Assembly (NCBI RefSeq): GCF_035953295.1
Contig: NZ_CP108370.1
Location: forward strand, 2,356,001 to 2,420,000
Direction: 5' to 3'
DNA from: Streptomyces sp. NBC_01335
Lineage (GTDB): Bacteria > Actinomycetota > Actinomycetes > Streptomycetales > Streptomycetaceae
DNA: 64,000 bases
Shown in pieces: positions 26,284 through 34,650 of this stretch (position 1 is the stretch's first letter; the number at the start of each line of letters is the position of its first letter). The notes under the pieces were generated by a model, which saw only the letters and a program-made list of their open reading frames with translations, did not search any database and was not told where the DNA came from. The position numbers and the translations under genes are program-made.

Positions 26284-26823
26284 ATGGCCGTCCAGCCCTC
26301 CGCCGCCAAGCTTCCCGTCACGTCCCTCCCGCAGGGCGAGCTGCTGACGCTGAACGTCAACGACATCCCGGTGATCAAGGACTCGCTCGGCCCGGGCATC
26401 CACTACCAGCCGCTCTTCCTCGACCCCGAGGTCGGCGTCTGGGTCGTGCTGGCCCACTTCTCTCCCGGCGCGGAGCTCCCGATCCACCTGCACACGGGTG
26501 CCGTGCACGCGTACACCCTCAAGGGCTCGTGGGCCTACCGGGAGTACCCGGACCAGCCGCAGACCGAGGGTTCGTACCTGTACGAGCCCGGTGCCTCCGT
26601 CCACAAGCTCTTCGTGCCGGAGAGCAACACCGAGGACACCGTCGTGCTGTACGTCGTCTACGGCGCGAACATCAACTTCTCCGACGACGGCCAGTTCCAC
26701 TCGGTGCTCGACGCGGTCACCATCCAGGGTCTGACCGCCCAGCTCTCCCAGGCACAGGGCCTGGGAGACATCAACTACCTGACGGGCGGGGCCGCCCGCT
26801 ACACCGCCGCCAAGGACGCGTGA
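26284..26823 (+). CDS. Cupin protein, 2,4'-dihydroxyacetophenone dioxygenase-like
   Basis: The 179-residue single-domain cupin has three His in the metal pattern of 2,4'-dihydroxyacetophenone dioxygenase: His68 and His70 in PIHLHTG and His107 in GASVHKL, with no Glu ligand between. The length also matches that enzyme (about 178). AAGGAG lies 7 bases before ATG 26284. The founding enzyme cleaves a hydroxyacetophenone to 4-hydroxybenzoate and formate, but the wider family is diverse, so only an iron-dependent C-C cleaving role is suggested. Neighbouring dehydrogenases and an acyl-CoA ligase fit a degradative pathway. Confidence 0.75.
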   Translation: MAVQPSAAKLPVTSLPQGELLTLNVNDIPVIKDSLGPGIHYQPLFLDPEVGVWVVLAHFSPGAELPIHLHTGAVHAYTLKGSWAYREYPDQPQTEGSYLYEPGASVHKLFVPESNTEDTVVLYVVYGANINFSDDGQFHSVLDAVTIQGLTAQLSQAQGLGDINYLTGGAARYTAAKDA

Positions 26824-26899
26824 GCCCCGTACCGACGGAAAGCGCCTCGGGCGCGTATCCGCAGAGTCGCATCGAAAGCCCGCACGAAAGAGGTCAACG

Positions 26900-28390
26900 G
26901 TGACCAATCTCGCCCACAACCTGGCGCACACCGCCGAGGCCCACCCCGACCGTCCCGCCCTCCGTCTCGACGACCAGGTGCTCGACTACCGGACCCTGGA
27001 CGAGCACAGTGCCCGAGTCGCTTCCTGGCTGACCGCGGAGGGCGTCACGCCGGGCGACCGTGTCGCGATCATGCTGCCCAACATCCCGCAGTTCGCGGTC
27101 GTCTACTACGGAGCACTGCGGGCGGGTGCTGTCGTCGTTCCGATGAACCCCCTGCTGAAGGCCGACGAGGTCGGCTACAGCGCCGGGGACTGCGGCGCTC
27201 GCACGATCGTCACCTGGGGCGCGGCGGCGGCGGAGGCATCGCTCGCCGCCGAGCGGCTGGGCATCACGTGCACCGACGTCACCACCGCCGAATTCGCCAA
27301 CGCTCTCGCCTCCGTGGAGCTCCCCACCACGATCACGGAGCGCGCGGACGACGACGCGGCCGTAATCCTCTACACCTCGGGCACCACCGGCCGCCCGAAG
27401 GGAGCCGTCCTCACCCACGGCAACCTGCAGAGCAACACCGAGACCGTCAGCGGGCTCCTCGGCATCACCGGCACCGACACGGTCTTCGGCGGCCTGCCCT
27501 TCTTCCACGTCTTCGGGCAGACCTGCGGACTCAACGCCGCCGTGCTGACCGGCGCCTGCGTGACGCTCCTGCCGCGCTTCGACGCCGCCGCCGCGCTGCG
27601 GATCCTGCTCCGCGACCAGGTCACCGTCATGGAAGGGGTGCCCACCATGTTCGTCGCCCTGCTCGCGGCGGCGGAGGTGGCCGGCGGGGCGGGCACCGAC
27701 ACCGTGCGGATCTCGGCGACCGGCGGCTCGGCCATGCCGGTCGACGTGCTGCACCGCTTCGAGGCGGCCTTCGGCTGCCCCGTCGTCGAGGGGTACGGAC
27801 TGTCCGAGACCGCGCCTGTGGTCACGCTCGGGGCGGTCGACGGTGTGCGCAAGCCCGGTTCGATCGGCACACCCATCGACGGGGTGGAGGTCCGGCTGAT
27901 CGACGAGGAGGGCAAGGACTCCCCCGAGGGCGGCATCGGGGAGATCGCCGTACGCGGCCCCAACATCATGTCGGGCTACTGGAACCGGCCCGATGCCGAG
28001 GCGGCCTCCTTCACGGACGGCTGGTTCCGTACCGGCGATCTCGCCCGCCGCGACGTGGACGGGCACTACTTCATCGTCGACCGCAAGAAGGACATGATCA
28101 TCAGGGGTGGCTACAACGTCTACCCCCGTGAGATCGAGGAACTGCTCTACACGCACCCCGCCGTCGCCGAGGCCGCCGTCATCGGCGTCCCGCACGAGCT
28201 CCACGGGGAGGAGATCACCGCGTTCATCACGCTCAGGCCCGGTGTCACGGCCACGCCGGAGGACCTGCGCGCGTACGTCAAGGCCCGGGTCGCCCCGTAC
28301 AAGTACCCCCGGATCGTCCGCCTCGCCGACACGCTCCCCAAGGGCCCGACGGGCAAGATCCTCAAGCGCGCCCTCTCGGAGCGGTCCTGA
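26900..28390 (+). CDS. AMP-dependent acyl-CoA ligase
   Basis: The 496-residue protein carries all ANL-ligase motifs: LYTSGTTGRPKGAVLTH (P-loop), VEGYGLSETAP, WFRTGDLARRD, GGYNVYPREIEELL and PKGPTGKILKR, whose Lys is the adenylation catalyst. It should activate a carboxylic acid (medium/long-chain or aromatic) as its CoA thioester. GTG 26900 follows GAAAGAGG. It is the last gene of the AraC-divergent operon, consistent with activating the acid released by the cupin or dehydrogenases. Confidence 0.92.
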   Translation: MTNLAHNLAHTAEAHPDRPALRLDDQVLDYRTLDEHSARVASWLTAEGVTPGDRVAIMLPNIPQFAVVYYGALRAGAVVVPMNPLLKADEVGYSAGDCGARTIVTWGAAAAEASLAAERLGITCTDVTTAEFANALASVELPTTITERADDDAAVILYTSGTTGRPKGAVLTHGNLQSNTETVSGLLGITGTDTVFGGLPFFHVFGQTCGLNAAVLTGACVTLLPRFDAAAALRILLRDQVTVMEGVPTMFVALLAAAEVAGGAGTDTVRISATGGSAMPVDVLHRFEAAFGCPVVEGYGLSETAPVVTLGAVDGVRKPGSIGTPIDGVEVRLIDEEGKDSPEGGIGEIAVRGPNIMSGYWNRPDAEAASFTDGWFRTGDLARRDVDGHYFIVDRKKDMIIRGGYNVYPREIEELLYTHPAVAEAAVIGVPHELHGEEITAFITLRPGVTATPEDLRAYVKARVAPYKYPRIVRLADTLPKGPTGKILKRALSERS

Positions 28391-28508
28391 CCGCACCCGC
28401 CACGGCCGCAGGTCGCCTGGACCGCTGAACAACCCGGAGCACTTCTTCGCCCCGAACGAGCCGGTGGCGGCCGGGACGGACATCCAGGATGCCCGGCGTC
28501 CCCCTCGT

Positions 28509-28530
28509 CCGCCCCGGCCGCCCCGGGCGG
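28509..28530. terminator. Possible hairpin between convergent ligase and radical SAM genes
   Basis: CCGCCCCGG (28509-28517) pairs with CCGGGCGG (28523-28530) with one bulged base, directly before the radical SAM stop codon. Confidence 0.4.
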
Positions 28531-28532
28531 TC

Positions 28533-30734
28533 TCAGACCCGGGCCTGCGTCGCGAGCATCACACGCAGGGCGCGGGTCACGGCGTTGTCCGTGCCGAAGT
28601 CCACCCCGGCGGGCACCTCGACCAGGCCGCCGTTGGCCATGACCAGGACGCCGCAGGCCCCGGGTCGGGCCGTGCCGGGGCCGTCCAGCCATTCCTCGTA
28701 CGCGCCGGACGTGGTGTCGAGGTGCGCCCTGCTCCTGCGGCTCACCTCCGCCATCAGCTCGTCGACACCGGTCAGTTCGTCGACGGAGGCGAACGGAATC
28801 CTCACCACCGGCTCCTCGACCAGGCGGACACGGGGCTCCTTCTCGCGGCCGGTCCCCTCGGGTGCCTCGGGCAGGAGTCCGCGGCCGAAACGCGCGAAGT
28901 ACAGCAGGGTGTGCGCGGAGTCGATGCCGCCGAGGAAGGGGCGGTCGAAGCTGGTTTTGCGGTTGCCGGTGCTGTACTCGCGGGGAATCCGCGGGTCCTC
29001 CGCCACCGGCCAGTGGGCCTCGCCGGTCTCCCGGTCCCGCCAGGGCAGGTAGCGCCGGATGTCGTCGGAGGCGGAGAGCGGCAGCAGATCGACGCCGAAG
29101 CGCCCGGGGTCCTTGGCCACGATGGAACCGGGCGTCAGCGCGAACACCCCGATGCCCGCGGTGGTCCACAGCTTCTCGTGGTGCTGGAGGAACTCGTACG
29201 TCGCCAGCGCCTCCGCCCGGGTCTCGGTGGGGAAGCCGGTGAAGCCCATGATCTGGGCGGCGATGCCGTTGCGTGCCAGCTCGGCCAGGACGTCGGGGAC
29301 GACGTCGATCCCGACCCCCTTGTCGATGAGGTCGAGGATCCGCTGGGCGCCGGACTCGTAGCCGAAGGAGATCGCGACGCAGCCGGAGGCCGCGAGGAGT
29401 TCACCCACGGCACGCTTGGGGAACGTGCGTTCCAACCGCAGCTCGGCGGACCACCGCAGGTCCAGGGTCGATTCCACGAGGGCGGCGGCGAGGGTGCGCA
29501 GATAGCGGGGGGACATGGCGTCCACCGCGAAGTACAGGGTCCTGCCGTAGCGGCTCGCCTCCCGCAGGTCCTCCAGCACGGCGGCGACAGGGCGTTCACG
29601 TGACGGCGAGGTCGGCCGGTCGGTGTTGAGGCCGTAGTCGCAGAAGGTGCACTTGTTCCAGTAGCAGCCCCGGGTCGGGCTGTAGAGGATGACCGGCTCG
29701 GGTGCCCAGTAGCGCTCCCAGTCCCACACGTCGTACGCCGGGGAGGCGAGCGCCGCCACATCGCTGTACGCGATGTCGGGGACCGGCCGGCTCCTGGTCA
29801 TCACGCCGCCGATGGCCTCGAAGGCGTCGCCGCCCCGGACCGCGCCGTTGCCGACCGCGTCGAGGATGCCGATGAGCGCGGCCTCGCCCTCGCCGGGCAC
29901 GATCAGGTCGGCGTCCTGGAATACCCGCCACGGGGCCGCGAGGTCCGGGGCGTACTTGACCACGTCGCCGACCTCGGTGCCGCCGAAGACGATCACCGTG
30001 TCGGGCAGCACGGTACGGATCAGGCGGGCCATCCTCAGGGCGACGGGCAGCTGGCTGGTGTAGTTGACCGACAGGCCCACCACCGCCCAGGGGCGTTCGC
30101 GCAGTTTCGGGACGAACTCGTCGGCGAAGTAGCCCTCGAAGGGGCGGGCGAGGGCCGCCGGGACAGCCGGGTCGGACAGGTCCGCCGTACTGCACAGGTT
30201 GACGGCGGACTTCACCCGCATCGAGAAGCCGTCCGCCGCGCCGGGCGGCATCTCCAGGGCGATCAGGTCCCACCACCGGCTCATCACCGCGACCGCCTGG
30301 GCGTAGGTCGGGGGGTGGTAGAAGTGCTCGGGGTCCTGGAACACGCCGATCGCGTCGCGGGCCGATGTGGCGCTCAGGCCCTCGGCGGCCAGCGCCTGCC
30401 GGTAACGGATCTCGTCGTGCCGGCGCGGGGCGGCGGACCTGGCGTCGATCTCGGCGCGGGCGCGGCGGGCGGCGGCGAGCGTCGCGCCGAAGCGCTCGGG
30501 GTCGGCGAGGTAGGTGAAGGCGTCGAGGTTGGCGTCCACACAGGCGTACTCGGTGTGGCCGGCCTCGCGGGCGGCGCCCACGAGGTACGGGATCGAGTGG
30601 TAGGCGGTCGTCGGGTCGGTCACCGGCGGGTTGACCAGCAGGTAGGCGGTGTTGCCGGTGCCCCGGCCCGGCCGCCGGCCGTGGCCGGGCTCCCCCTCGA
30701 ACCGCGGCATGCCCAACGGGACGAACACGCTCAT
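28533..30734 (-). CDS. Cobalamin-type radical SAM enzyme of the RiPP-like cluster
   Basis: ATG 30734 overlaps the MFS stop (ATGA) and gives 733 residues; longer starts run into the MFS gene. The N-terminal part resembles a B12-binding region (YLLVNPPVTD at 31-40; VGLSVNYTSQLPVALRMARL at 219-238; VIVFGGTEVGDVV). The radical SAM core begins at RGCYWNKCTFCDYG with Cys357, Cys362 and Cys365, a CX4CX2C spacing rather than the common CX3CX2C. A ~180-residue C-terminal extension (from about 550) is unassigned. Relatives methylate or rearrange peptides and small molecules. It closes the leftward operon that starts with a Cys-ending precursor, so peptide tailoring is the most natural role. Confidence 0.85.
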   Translation of the reverse strand: MSVFVPLGMPRFEGEPGHGRRPGRGTGNTAYLLVNPPVTDPTTAYHSIPYLVGAAREAGHTEYACVDANLDAFTYLADPERFGATLAAARRARAEIDARSAAPRRHDEIRYRQALAAEGLSATSARDAIGVFQDPEHFYHPPTYAQAVAVMSRWWDLIALEMPPGAADGFSMRVKSAVNLCSTADLSDPAVPAALARPFEGYFADEFVPKLRERPWAVVGLSVNYTSQLPVALRMARLIRTVLPDTVIVFGGTEVGDVVKYAPDLAAPWRVFQDADLIVPGEGEAALIGILDAVGNGAVRGGDAFEAIGGVMTRSRPVPDIAYSDVAALASPAYDVWDWERYWAPEPVILYSPTRGCYWNKCTFCDYGLNTDRPTSPSRERPVAAVLEDLREASRYGRTLYFAVDAMSPRYLRTLAAALVESTLDLRWSAELRLERTFPKRAVGELLAASGCVAISFGYESGAQRILDLIDKGVGIDVVPDVLAELARNGIAAQIMGFTGFPTETRAEALATYEFLQHHEKLWTTAGIGVFALTPGSIVAKDPGRFGVDLLPLSASDDIRRYLPWRDRETGEAHWPVAEDPRIPREYSTGNRKTSFDRPFLGGIDSAHTLLYFARFGRGLLPEAPEGTGREKEPRVRLVEEPVVRIPFASVDELTGVDELMAEVSRRSRAHLDTTSGAYEEWLDGPGTARPGACGVLVMANGGLVEVPAGVDFGTDNAVTRALRVMLATQARV

Positions 30735-32104
30735 CGCTGTGACTCCTGACTGTTGTCCTGCCGTGGATGCGGGGCACGGGCGGCCTGCACGCCGGAGGCG
30801 GGGCCGCTCGCCGGGGCCCCCGGAGGTGCGGGGACCGGTGGGGCGTACTCGGTGCCGGAGCGGTGGTCGCGAAAGGCGCGCTGGCTGAGCGCGCCCAGTA
30901 CGGACAGGGCGATGGCCGCGCCCGCCACCGGGAAGAACGGTGCCGCGCCGAGGTGGCGGACCCCGAAGCCGGCCACGGCCACGGAGACCGGGAAGGTGCC
31001 CATGACGGCCAGCATGACCAGGCTCATGACCCGGCCGATGAGTGCCGGCGGGGCCCAGACCTGGAGCAGTGTCACCACGACGATGTTCTGCCAGCCGCTG
31101 GCCAGCGCGTAGACGCACACGCACACGGCGGCGCCGACCAGGCCGCCGGCGTACGGGACGGCGCTCAAGGCGATGCCCATGACGACCGCGAGGGCGGCGA
31201 AGAGATAGGCGGGCGACTCCACCGGCCGGCTGCGGGCGGCCACCAGCGAACCGGCGAGACCGCCCAGGCTCAGGCAGGTGAGCAGGACACCGTAGCCGGT
31301 GGCGCCCATGCCCTGGTGGGCCAGTTCGGGCAGGGCCACCTCGATCGTGCCGTTGAAGGCCAGGTTGCAGACGAGGGCCACCACCAGGACGACGTGCAAC
31401 AGCCTTCCGTGGCGCAGCAGTTCGACGAAGGACGTCTCGCGGGCCGGGAGTTCCTCGGCACCCGCGGGCCCGTCCTTCCGGGGCGCGTCCGCATCCGCGC
31501 CGGAGCGTATCCGGGCGAGCACCAGCGCCGACACGAGGAAGGACGCGGCGTCGACGGTGAGCGCCGGGCCCGCGTCGAAGGCGGCCACCAGGGCGCCGCC
31601 CGCCGTCGGCCCGAGGAGTCCGCCGACCTGGTTGACCATGGTCGACAGGGCGTTGCCCCGGCCCAGGTCCTCCTTGGGCAGCAGGGCGGGCAGAAGGGTG
31701 TACGAGGCGGGGATGAAGATCCCGGAGCAGGCGCCCAGGACGACGGCGATGGGCGCGAGCTGGGCCAGAGTCGGTGTCCCGGTCGAGGCGAGCACCGCGA
31801 GGATGCCCACGGCCACGGCCCGCACCAGGTCGGCCACGAGCATCACCCGCCGGCCGCCGATCCGGTCGGCCACCACGCCGCCCAGCGGAATGGTGACGAC
31901 GCGGGGGATGCCGTAGCAGGCCAGGACCGTGCCGAGCAGGACGGGGCCGCCGTCACCGGAGAGAATCAGCCACGGCAGCGCCACGGCGTAGCAGTAGTCG
32001 CCGACCGTGGAGGAGAGCTGCCCGGCGAGCAGCAGCCGGAAGCCGCGCACCGACATCGGTCCGCTCGCCAGTGCCGTACGGAACCTCTGTCCGGCTGGTG
32101 CCAC
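30731..32104 (-). CDS. MFS exporter of the RiPP-like cluster
   Basis: The 457-residue protein starts at GTG 32104 behind GAGGAGG and has about 12 helices; VADRIGGRRVMLVADLVRA after helix 2 is the MFS motif A of the MefE/macrolide-efflux branch. It sits between the flavoprotein (100 bases upstream) and the cobalamin radical SAM gene (ATGA overlap), so it likely exports the mature product and gives self-protection. No ABC peptide exporter with peptidase domain is present in the cluster. The C-terminal 45 residues are Pro/Ala-rich and cytoplasmic. Confidence 0.85.
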   Translation of the reverse strand: MAPAGQRFRTALASGPMSVRGFRLLLAGQLSSTVGDYCYAVALPWLILSGDGGPVLLGTVLACYGIPRVVTIPLGGVVADRIGGRRVMLVADLVRAVAVGILAVLASTGTPTLAQLAPIAVVLGACSGIFIPASYTLLPALLPKEDLGRGNALSTMVNQVGGLLGPTAGGALVAAFDAGPALTVDAASFLVSALVLARIRSGADADAPRKDGPAGAEELPARETSFVELLRHGRLLHVVLVVALVCNLAFNGTIEVALPELAHQGMGATGYGVLLTCLSLGGLAGSLVAARSRPVESPAYLFAALAVVMGIALSAVPYAGGLVGAAVCVCVYALASGWQNIVVVTLLQVWAPPALIGRVMSLVMLAVMGTFPVSVAVAGFGVRHLGAAPFFPVAGAAIALSVLGALSQRAFRDHRSGTEYAPPVPAPPGAPASGPASGVQAARAPHPRQDNSQESQR

Positions 32105-32204
32105 GTGTCCTCCTCGTGCTGGTGCCGGTGTTCAGCCGCCGAGCGGGCCTGGGCGGTGTCCTCGAACTGCCGTCGCACGGCGGACGGCAGTGTGAAGGCG
32201 CGCC

Positions 32205-32798
32205 CTACGGGACAGCCGTCACGTCCAGGTCCAGGAACTCGCGGATCACCGCGGTCACGGTGTTCGGCGGCGGCAGCCCGAGGTTCTTGCGTACGTCGCC
32301 CGCGGAGATCTGCCAGGCGGGGGCGGGTACCGGGTCCACCACGGCGTGGCCGTCGGCGCGCAGCCGGGCCACGTTCCGGCGGACGGCGGGGCGCTCCCAC
32401 ATCAGGCTGTTCATGCTCGGGAAGAACAGCACCGGGCGCTCGTGGGCGAGCAGTGCCGAGCTGAGGAGTCCGGAGGCGAGTCCGTTGGCGGCCTGGCCGA
32501 GCATGTTGGCGGTGGCGGGCAGGACGACGAACCGTTCCGCCCAGACGGCGGGGGCGACATGGCCGATCGTCAGTTCGTCCTCGCCGTCGCAGTACACGTC
32601 CCGGCACAGCAGACGCATGGTGGCGGCCGGGACGAGCACGGCGGCGGAGCGGGTCATGGCCATGCGGATCTCGACGCCGGGTCCGAGGCCGGTGCGCAGG
32701 GCCATGAGGTACTGCGGAACGGCGAGTACGTTGCCGGAGCCGCACACCCCGATGAGTAGCCGGCGAGGGGAGTCCGGGCCGGTCTCCGCCGTCTTCAC
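32205..32798 (-). CDS. HFCD-family flavoprotein (EpiD-like Cys decarboxylase)
   Basis: The 197-residue protein begins at GTG 32798, overlapping the SPASM enzyme stop. It shows all marks of homo-oligomeric flavin Cys decarboxylases: LLIGVCGSGNVLAVPQ at the N-terminus, active-site His80 in IGHVAP, LPATANMLGQAANGLASGLL (from 93) for FMN binding, and PSMNSLMW (127-134), the substrate clamp equivalent to the PxMNxxMW of EpiD and coenzyme A biosynthesis decarboxylases. A housekeeping Dfp protein would be fused to a synthetase domain, which is absent. The precursor of this operon ends in Cys, so oxidative decarboxylation of that Cys to an enethiol is strongly suggested. Confidence 0.85.
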   Translation of the reverse strand: MKTAETGPDSPRRLLIGVCGSGNVLAVPQYLMALRTGLGPGVEIRMAMTRSAAVLVPAATMRLLCRDVYCDGEDELTIGHVAPAVWAERFVVLPATANMLGQAANGLASGLLSSALLAHERPVLFFPSMNSLMWERPAVRRNVARLRADGHAVVDPVPAPAWQISAGDVRKNLGLPPPNTVTAVIREFLDLDVTAVP

Positions 32799-34159
32799 CG
32801 GGCTCCGGCGGGCTCACCGGCCGCCTCGCGCAGGCCGATCTGGGCGGCGACGAGATCGAGCCTCTCCTGAACGTTGTACTTGTAGCTGGGGCAGGGCGGA
32901 TGGCCCTCCTGCCATGCCTTGGGGCAGGCGCCGCCGCAGGTGGGCATGAAGACGCAGCCCTTGCACCAGGTGGTGCCCGCGGCGATCTCGTCGTTCCAGC
33001 CGTCGAAGGGGCCCAGCGGCCGGACCGGTTCGGTGCCCGCCCGGTCGATGTGCGTCAGCACGAGGGTGCGCTCGGCCTCGGGGACGAGGGGGTACTCGCT
33101 GCACGAGAAGATGTTTCCGGTGCTGCTGATGATCTCGGACGAGCGGGTCGTGGCCGGGCAGAGGACCTTCCGCGCGGTGGTCGGCATCAGCTGCGTGTGC
33201 AGCCCGTGCTGGGCGAGCAGCCGGAGCCACCCCGTCTCGCGTTCGGCGAACTCCTGCTTGGACACCTCGATCGCCGATACGTCGTTTCCCCACGAGTGGA
33301 CGGGAAAGATCGAGAAGGACACGCGGGGGTGGCTGAAACCCAACTCCGCCATCAGCTCGATATAGCGGGGTACGTCGTCCTGGTTGTGCACATCGACATT
33401 CGTCCGGAACGAGAAATGGGTGGGCCCAAGATCCGGTTCGTCGAGTACGGAACGCACGGCGCGCACGATGTTCCAGAAAGATCCGCGTCCGCTTTTCAGT
33501 GGCCGGTGTTCATTGTGTATGTCCGGCGGCCCGTCGATCGTGATCTCGAAATGGGTGACCCCGCAGGAGCGGATCAGTGTGCCGATTTTCTTCGGGGTGA
33601 GGAGGGAGCCGTTGGTGACGATCACCGAGGAGTAGGCGACCCCGCGCTCGGCGGCGGCGGCGACGAACCGGGGGGCGAGGTCGCGGATGACCGCGTAGCC
33701 CATCATCGGTTCGGCCCCGAACCAGTCGATGCGGGCACTGCGGGTCTCCGGGGCGTTCACGGCGCGCAGCACGCGGTCGCGGACCCGGCTGCGGTGGGTG
33801 TGGGACAGCCCGCCCCGGGTGTGCTCCTGGCCGCAGTAGGCGCACCCCATGTTGCAGTAGGAGGTCGGCAGCAGGGCGATGTGCACGGCCGAACGCTCCG
33901 CCGACGCGCGTCGGTTGCGGTCGAGTACGGCGGACAGCTCGTCCTCGCCGGCCGGTACGAGCAGCTGGGCCGCGCGCAGCGCGCCGGTCCAGGCCGGGGT
34001 GAGCGCGCCGGCGTCCCGGGCCTCCAGTGCCCGCGCGGTGGGGAGGTCCACCGCGATGGTGCTGGCGGTGCGGGTGCCGTAGGCGAGCCGAACCGGGACG
34101 CCGGTGGTGTCGGCGTACGCGCGGTCGCTCAGCACCAGGTATCTGCTGACTTGGTCCAT
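32795..34159 (-). CDS. Radical SAM/SPASM peptide maturase
   Basis: Three starts lie in a row (GTG 34165, ATG 34162, ATG 34159). ATG 34159 is chosen because AGGGAG then lies 7 bases upstream, giving 454 residues. An N-terminal ~85-residue domain (RYLVLSDRAYAD, AAQLLVPAGEDEL) resembles the leader-handling region in front of many actinobacterial SPASM enzymes. The core has SYCNMGCAYCGQ with Cys102, Cys106 and Cys109. The SPASM end has Cys-rich CPATTRSSEI, NIFSCSEY and CKGCVFMPTCGGACPKA for auxiliary clusters. Such enzymes make thioether, C-C or C-O cross-links. It directly follows the precursor gene behind a hairpin. Confidence 0.92.
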   Translation of the reverse strand: MDQVSRYLVLSDRAYADTTGVPVRLAYGTRTASTIAVDLPTARALEARDAGALTPAWTGALRAAQLLVPAGEDELSAVLDRNRRASAERSAVHIALLPTSYCNMGCAYCGQEHTRGGLSHTHRSRVRDRVLRAVNAPETRSARIDWFGAEPMMGYAVIRDLAPRFVAAAAERGVAYSSVIVTNGSLLTPKKIGTLIRSCGVTHFEITIDGPPDIHNEHRPLKSGRGSFWNIVRAVRSVLDEPDLGPTHFSFRTNVDVHNQDDVPRYIELMAELGFSHPRVSFSIFPVHSWGNDVSAIEVSKQEFAERETGWLRLLAQHGLHTQLMPTTARKVLCPATTRSSEIISSTGNIFSCSEYPLVPEAERTLVLTHIDRAGTEPVRPLGPFDGWNDEIAAGTTWCKGCVFMPTCGGACPKAWQEGHPPCPSYKYNVQERLDLVAAQIGLREAAGEPAGAR

Positions 34160-34196
34160 CATCACGCTCCCTCTGGGTGTCCGGGCGCACGGCGGT

Positions 34197-34233
34197 CCGG
34201 TGGGTCCGGCGGCGGTGCCGCCGGACCCACCGG
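34197..34233 (-). terminator. Perfect 17-bp hairpin between precursor and maturase genes
   Basis: Bases 34197-34213 pair perfectly with 34217-34233 around a 3-base loop. It begins 8 bases after the precursor stop and ends ~35 bases before the SPASM enzyme start. A leaky terminator or mRNA stabiliser here would give much more precursor than enzyme, as is common in peptide operons. No U-tract is present. Confidence 0.8.
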
Positions 34234-34241
34234 GTCTGGAA

Positions 34242-34439
34242 TCAGCAGAGGACGTTGACCTGGTTGTCGTTCACCTGGCCCTCGACCGCGGCCGACACGG
34301 CGTTGAGCCGGGCCTGGATCGAGCCGAGGACCGCGACCTCGTCCGGGCTGAGGGCACTGAAGACGTCGCGCTCGGACTCCGACAGCAGGTCGACCGGGGT
34401 GCCGGCGCTGCGCAGCGCGTCGAGGGGTGCTTGCGACAT
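34242..34439 (-). CDS. Candidate RiPP precursor peptide ending in Cys
   Basis: The 65-residue peptide starts at ATG 34439 with a perfect AAGGAG 6 bases upstream. Residues 6-55 form a helical leader-like domain (LDALRSAGTPVDLL, then SIQARLNAVSAAVEGQ). A 10-residue tail follows: VNDNQVNVLC, ending in the only Cys. It is the first gene before the SPASM enzyme and the Cys-decarboxylase-like flavoprotein. The LuxR protein encoded divergently has the same leader region at 29 of 50 positions but lacks the Cys tail. I recall an NCBI name, aroma-sacti cluster domain, for such ~55-residue regions; this is from memory and unverified. Core boundaries are inferred. Confidence 0.8.
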   Translation of the reverse strand: MSQAPLDALRSAGTPVDLLSESERDVFSALSPDEVAVLGSIQARLNAVSAAVEGQVNDNQVNVLC

Positions 34440-34650
34440 GGGTCACTCCTTCATGGGGATGGTCACGGGCTGGTGCAATCGCAAGGATGCTCCGGCACGC
34501 CCGGGCTTCGTATCCCTCGAATGACTATGATTCCGGTGGCATATGAACCCACTCAAGGCGTGCTTGTCCGGAGCATGACCCGCAGCTACTCTCTTGCCCG
34601 GGAGCGCGGCATTTCTCTGCCGGCCAACGCTTCGCTCGCCGAAACGAGGG
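34440..34650. promoter_or_regulatory. Divergent promoter region of the RiPP-like cluster
   Basis: This 211-base spacer separates the precursor and luxR starts and is clearly richer in A and T than its flanks. TATGAT at 34526-34531 could be a -10 box for luxR, but no convincing -35 partner is seen. The region must hold both promoters and probably the LuxR binding site. Confidence 0.5.

Noticed and set aside
34505..34560. Promoter boxes for precursor and luxR
   Set aside because: TATGAT and several TTGA-like hexamers exist, but none gives a convincing -35/-10 pair with 16-18 bases of spacing.
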